Shown here in pieces: positions 5,960 to 8,760 of a DNA stretch of 8,760 bases. This DNA comes from UBA3263 sp964508865 (GTDB lineage Bacteria > Bacteroidota > Bacteroidia > Bacteroidales > Muribaculaceae), in assembly GCA_964508865.1 (NCBI GenBank), contig CAZDVP010000079.1, forward strand, positions 1 through 8,760, given 5' to 3'. The notes beneath the pieces are model-generated. The model was not told the DNA's origin. It ran no database searches and worked only from the letters and a program-made list of their open reading frames with translations. A program made the translations under genes and the position numbers. The stretch's first letter is position 1. Each line of letters opens with the position of its first letter.

Positions 5960-7834
5960 ATGAAAAAACTCATCATTCCCGCCCTGGCAATTCTGGGCGT
6001 GCTGACCCTGGCCGCAAAGGCCCCCAAAGACCCCACCCTGCTGAAGGTTAACGGCAAACCCGTTACCCTGAGCGAATTTGAATACTTCTACCACAAAAAC
6101 GACGGCAACGAAGTTGAACACGAAACGCCCGAGCAGTATCTGCAGCGGTTCATCGACTATAAGCTCAAGGTAGAACGCGCAATCGATGAACGCCAGGACA
6201 CCACCTCCGGCTTCCAGAAAGATTTCCGCGACTATCGCCGCGACCTGGCCGAGCCGTATCTGACCGACACCACGGTCTACAATCAGCTGCTCGAAAACTC
6301 CTATGCCCACACTCTCAAGGAAGTTAAAATCGACCACCTGATGCTGCCGCTGGGCCAGAAAGAGCTGGCCGACTCGCTGCGCCAGGCCCTGATTAACGGC
6401 GCCGACTTCGAAGCAATCGTTGCCCAATACTCCATCGACCCCCAGGCCAAGCAGGACCATGGCCACTACGACTTCATCCGCGCCGCCATGTTCCCCTATG
6501 AATTCGAGGAAATCGCCTTCGAAACCCCGCTGAACCAGTGGAGCGAAATCGGCCAGACCGCCTATGGCCTCCACATTGTACGCCCCGTGGCCGAGCGTCC
6601 CAACGTTGGCGAAATCCACGCGGCCCACATTCTGGCCCAAGTTGCTCAGGGTGCCGACGACACCGAAGCCAAAGCGCGCATCGACTCTATCTACGGTCTG
6701 CTCCAGCAGGGCTACTCGTTCGAAAACCTGGCCAAAACATGCTCCGACTGCCCCTCAAAGGCCAAGAGCGGCGATCTGGGCTTCTTTGACCGCGGCAAAA
6801 TGGTGCCCGAATTCGAAGAAGTAGCCTTCGCGCTGGGCAACAACGAGTACTCAAAGCCGTTCCGCACCCGTTTCGGCTGGCACATCGTTAAGAAATACGA
6901 AGAACGCAAGGCTCAGGCCGCCGACGTTAAGAGCGGCATCAAGGGCCTGATGAAGCGCGACATCCGCAACGTGCGCCCGCGCCTTGCCCGCGCAGCCAAA
7001 CTCCGCGAGGAATATAACACCCGCTATGACCAGCAGGCATTCGACAATCTGCTCAAAGAAGTTGACCGTCTGGGCTACGATTCCGCAAAGGTTGCGTTGG
7101 CCAACGACGCCACCCCGCTGATTTTCGTTGGCGACTCGATTGTTAGCGTAGGCGAGTTCCTCGCTGCCGACTATCGCCTCAACCCGCAGGAAAAACCCTC
7201 GGTTGCACTGAGCTACCGCATGGAGCCGCGCCTCAATGCCGTTACCATGACCTACGAAGACCACCGTTTGGAAAGCAAATACCCCGAATTCCGCGCCTTG
7301 GTCAATGAGTACCGCGACGGCCTGATGCTCGTTTCGTCGCTTGAACAGAACGTTTGGAACCGCCCCAAGGAAGACCCCGAAGGCCTGAAAGCCTACTTCG
7401 AAAAGAACCGCGAAAACTACACCTTTGCATCGCCCCGCTGGAAAGGCTACATCATCTACACTCAGACCGACTCGATTAACCACGAAATCAAGGCCTACCT
7501 CGACCGCGTGCAGCCCACCCCCGAGCAGCTCAACGACTCGCTGCGCGCCAACTTCCCCGGCGAAGTGCGCATTGAACGCGCCGTGCTCCCTCAGGGCGAA
7601 AACCAGATTGTTGACTTCATCGCCTTCAACGGTCCGGCTCCCAAAATCACCAACCGCTGGCGTTTCTTCACCCCCTATATGGGCAAAACCATCAACCAGG
7701 CCGAAGAGGTTGCCGACGTGCGCAACAAAGTGACCAACGACTGGACCGCCGAACTCGAAGAGCAGTTCATTCAGGAACTCCGCAAAGCCTATCCGGTCAA
7801 GGTTGACAAGAAAGTATTGAAAAAAGCCAAATGA
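5960..7834 (+). CDS. Exported parvulin-type peptidyl-prolyl isomerase (SurA/PpiC-like)
   Basis: A 624-residue periplasmic folding factor, probably helping outer-membrane or secreted proteins. The N-terminus MKKLIIPALAILGVLTLAA is a signal peptide without a lipobox cysteine. A SurA_N-like segment follows (VNGKPVTLSEFEYF, 30-43). Two parvulin domains follow. The first (about 121-210) runs from KIDHLML to YGLHIVRPV; the second (about 218-315) runs from EIHAAHILA through GDLGFFDRGKMVPEFEE to FGWHIVKKYEE. The second matches the PpiC signature closely. The first has lost the GDLGFF motif (it reads HGHYDFIRAAMFPYEFEE) and may only bind substrate, as the first domain of SurA does. The C-terminal half (about 320-624) is basic, then contains a second VGDSIVSVGEF motif (390-400) and DPEGLKAYFEKNRENY (472-487), both typical of Bacteroidales isomerases. 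It starts 5 bases after guaB and its stop overlaps the next start (ATGA), so it is co-transcribed. It is not an exact SurA orthologue by length. Confidence 0.9.
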   Translation: MKKLIIPALAILGVLTLAAKAPKDPTLLKVNGKPVTLSEFEYFYHKNDGNEVEHETPEQYLQRFIDYKLKVERAIDERQDTTSGFQKDFRDYRRDLAEPYLTDTTVYNQLLENSYAHTLKEVKIDHLMLPLGQKELADSLRQALINGADFEAIVAQYSIDPQAKQDHGHYDFIRAAMFPYEFEEIAFETPLNQWSEIGQTAYGLHIVRPVAERPNVGEIHAAHILAQVAQGADDTEAKARIDSIYGLLQQGYSFENLAKTCSDCPSKAKSGDLGFFDRGKMVPEFEEVAFALGNNEYSKPFRTRFGWHIVKKYEERKAQAADVKSGIKGLMKRDIRNVRPRLARAAKLREEYNTRYDQQAFDNLLKEVDRLGYDSAKVALANDATPLIFVGDSIVSVGEFLAADYRLNPQEKPSVALSYRMEPRLNAVTMTYEDHRLESKYPEFRALVNEYRDGLMLVSSLEQNVWNRPKEDPEGLKAYFEKNRENYTFASPRWKGYIIYTQTDSINHEIKAYLDRVQPTPEQLNDSLRANFPGEVRIERAVLPQGENQIVDFIAFNGPAPKITNRWRFFTPYMGKTINQAEEVADVRNKVTNDWTAELEEQFIQELRKAYPVKVDKKVLKKAK

Positions 7835-8703
7835 CAACGGCTTTAAACCGAACCCACCGCGCGGCCATCGTTGCGGGCGCCCTCCTGGCGCTCACGGCGA
7901 TGGCCGCCTGCCATAAGGCCTCGCCGCTGCCCGACGACGCCCTGGCCTCCATTTGCGGCGAAACCCTGACGCTGAGTGAGCTGCGCAAAGCCATGCCCGC
8001 CGGACTCTCGCCGGCCGACAGTTCGGCGTTTGCCGATGCCTGGATCAACGCATGGGTCAACGACCGGCTGCTCGAATTCGAAGCCACGCGCCACCTGGCC
8101 AACGCGGCCGACATTGAGCGCCGCGTTGCCGACTATCGCCGCAACCTCATCAGCTGGGAATATCGCCGCCTGGCAGTTGCCACCGACCCCGAGCTCGCGC
8201 CGACCGACTCAGCCATGCAGGCCTACTACTCCGCCCACTCCAACGAAATGCAGCTGACCGAACCGCTGGTCAGAGGCATCTACATCAAAATGGAAACCGC
8301 CGACCCGGCGCTGGCAACAGTGCGCCGACTCTATCGCTCGGAGCGCAACGACGACATTGACCGCCTGGAAAAAGTCGGACTCCATGGCGCCGTGCACTAC
8401 GACTACTTCCGCGATCAATGGATTCCCTTTGAACGCATCGTTTCCAAAATTCCCCACCCGGTCAACCCCGCCGACCTGCGCAAAGGCTACAGTCTTGACG
8501 TCGACATTGACGGCTTCACCTATCTGCTGTCGGTCAGCGACCTGCTCCCCGCCGGCGCCCCGATGCCCTACGAAGCTGCCGAGCCTCAGATTCGCCAAAC
8601 ACTCGAAACCCTCAACTCGGCCGACCTCGACGCCGCCCTGCTGCGCCGTCTGCGCACCGAAGCACTATCGTCCGGACGACTCCAACTCAAAAATAATCAA
8701 TAA
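7831..8703 (+). CDS. Lipoprotein related to SurA/PpiC folding factors, no clear active parvulin domain
   Basis: A 290-residue predicted lipoprotein. Arginines and a histidine precede a hydrophobic stretch ending LTAMAAC, with Cys27 as the likely lipidated residue (methionine at -3 is slightly unusual). The mature part begins with a SurA_N-like motif (ICGETLTLSELRKAM, 41-55) and a helical region ending in a basic stretch. Next come PTDSAMQAYYSAHSNEMQL (124-142) and VRGIYIKM (147-154), which correspond to the entry of a parvulin domain. YLLSVSDLLPAG (231-242) resembles the domain's last strand (HIIKV-D-PAG type). EPQIRQTLETLNSADLDAALLR (251-272, given in part) resembles the usual C-terminal helix. 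Between 155 and 230 I see neither the GDLGFF block nor the conserved histidines, so it is probably a non-catalytic holdase. The start is set by the ATGA overlap with the upstream isomerase. Bacteroidales often encode several such proteins in a row; this may be the second of a set. Confidence 0.75.
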   Translation: MTTALNRTHRAAIVAGALLALTAMAACHKASPLPDDALASICGETLTLSELRKAMPAGLSPADSSAFADAWINAWVNDRLLEFEATRHLANAADIERRVADYRRNLISWEYRRLAVATDPELAPTDSAMQAYYSAHSNEMQLTEPLVRGIYIKMETADPALATVRRLYRSERNDDIDRLEKVGLHGAVHYDYFRDQWIPFERIVSKIPHPVNPADLRKGYSLDVDIDGFTYLLSVSDLLPAGAPMPYEAAEPQIRQTLETLNSADLDAALLRRLRTEALSSGRLQLKNNQ

Positions 8704-8718
8704 TTTTTAAGAAAAATT
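8702..8718. repeat. All-A/T inverted repeat at the operon end
   Basis: AATTTTT-AAG-AAAAATT: perfect 7-base arms starting inside the stop codon of the lipoprotein gene. As RNA it forms a weak stem. It lacks G-C pairs, so it is a poor intrinsic terminator, though it could serve as a weak bidirectional one. Its right end touches the -33 element of the next promoter. Confidence 0.35.
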
Positions 8719-8748
8719 TGCGCATCTCGCGAAAAATTCGTTACTTTG
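8717..8748 (+). promoter_or_regulatory. Promoter for a gene beyond the right edge
   Basis: TTTG at 8717-8720, a 20-base spacer, then TTACTTTG at 8741-8748 (7 of 8 bases of TAnnTTTG). The flanking bases TTCGTTACTTTGC match the guaB promoter segment TTCGTAACTTTGC in 12 of 13 positions, which strengthens the call. The gene it drives lies outside the window; it shows that the guaB-isomerase-lipoprotein transcript is followed by a new transcription start. Confidence 0.65.
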
Positions 8749-8760
8749 CAGTCGGTTTAG

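Noticed and set aside
6851..7837. Minus-strand open frame of 328 codons opposite the isomerase gene
   Set aside because: Antisense shadow; the plus-strand product has a signal peptide and parvulin domains, while this frame shows low-complexity valine/glycine/phenylalanine-rich sequence without a family match.
1..8760. Search for CRISPR arrays, tRNA/rRNA genes, insertion-sequence ends, riboswitches and integration sites
   Set aside because: No spaced direct-repeat array, no tRNA-like cloverleaf, no transposase or terminal inverted repeats, and no gene-free stretch longer than about 150 bases to hold a larger RNA element.

Overview
The window looks like chromosome from a Bacteroidales bacterium, possibly a Muribaculaceae-like gut commensal; the family-level guess is inference. 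Start codons lack clear Shine-Dalgarno sequences and sit behind A/T-rich stretches. Three promoter-like sites fit the Bacteroidetes TTTG / TAnnTTTG pattern. The gene set includes a secreted CotH-family protein with a Bacteroidetes-style C-terminal tail and IMP dehydrogenase followed by SurA/PpiC-type folding factors. The genes are GC-rich, except for one clearly A/T-rich patch at about 3770-4475.

Left part (1-2360, + strand): the 3' half of pyruvate formate-lyase (pflB), then its radical-SAM activating enzyme (pflA), with a 4-base stop/start overlap. Together they make the anaerobic, CoA-dependent pyruvate-to-acetyl-CoA plus formate step. After a 70-base gap comes a short thioredoxin (trxA). 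A perfect A/T-rich inverted repeat ends one base before its start codon.

Middle (2343-4328, - strand): three genes run against the housekeeping genes on both sides. In transcription order they are a small presumed antitoxin, a RelE/ParE-type toxin overlapping it by 16 bases, and, 19 bases further on, an exported CotH kinase-family protein. The CotH gene's 3' end overlaps the 3' end of trxA by 18 bases. The toxin-antitoxin pair is far lower in GC than its neighbours, which suggests it was acquired.

Right part (4411-8760, + strand): a Bacteroidetes-type promoter drives guaB (IMP dehydrogenase, complete, with CBS domains). It is followed 5 bases later by a 624-residue exported peptidyl-prolyl isomerase with two parvulin-like domains. 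A 290-residue lipoprotein related to SurA/PpiC proteins, without a recognisable active parvulin domain, overlaps the isomerase by 4 bases. These three probably form one transcript joining GMP synthesis to outer-membrane protein folding factors. The last 57 bases hold a strong promoter match for a gene outside the window.

No tRNA, rRNA, CRISPR array, insertion sequence or riboswitch was seen. The genes belong to known families. The least-described parts are the toxin-antitoxin-CotH cluster, with its unusual antitoxin promoter, and the degenerate parvulin-like lipoprotein.
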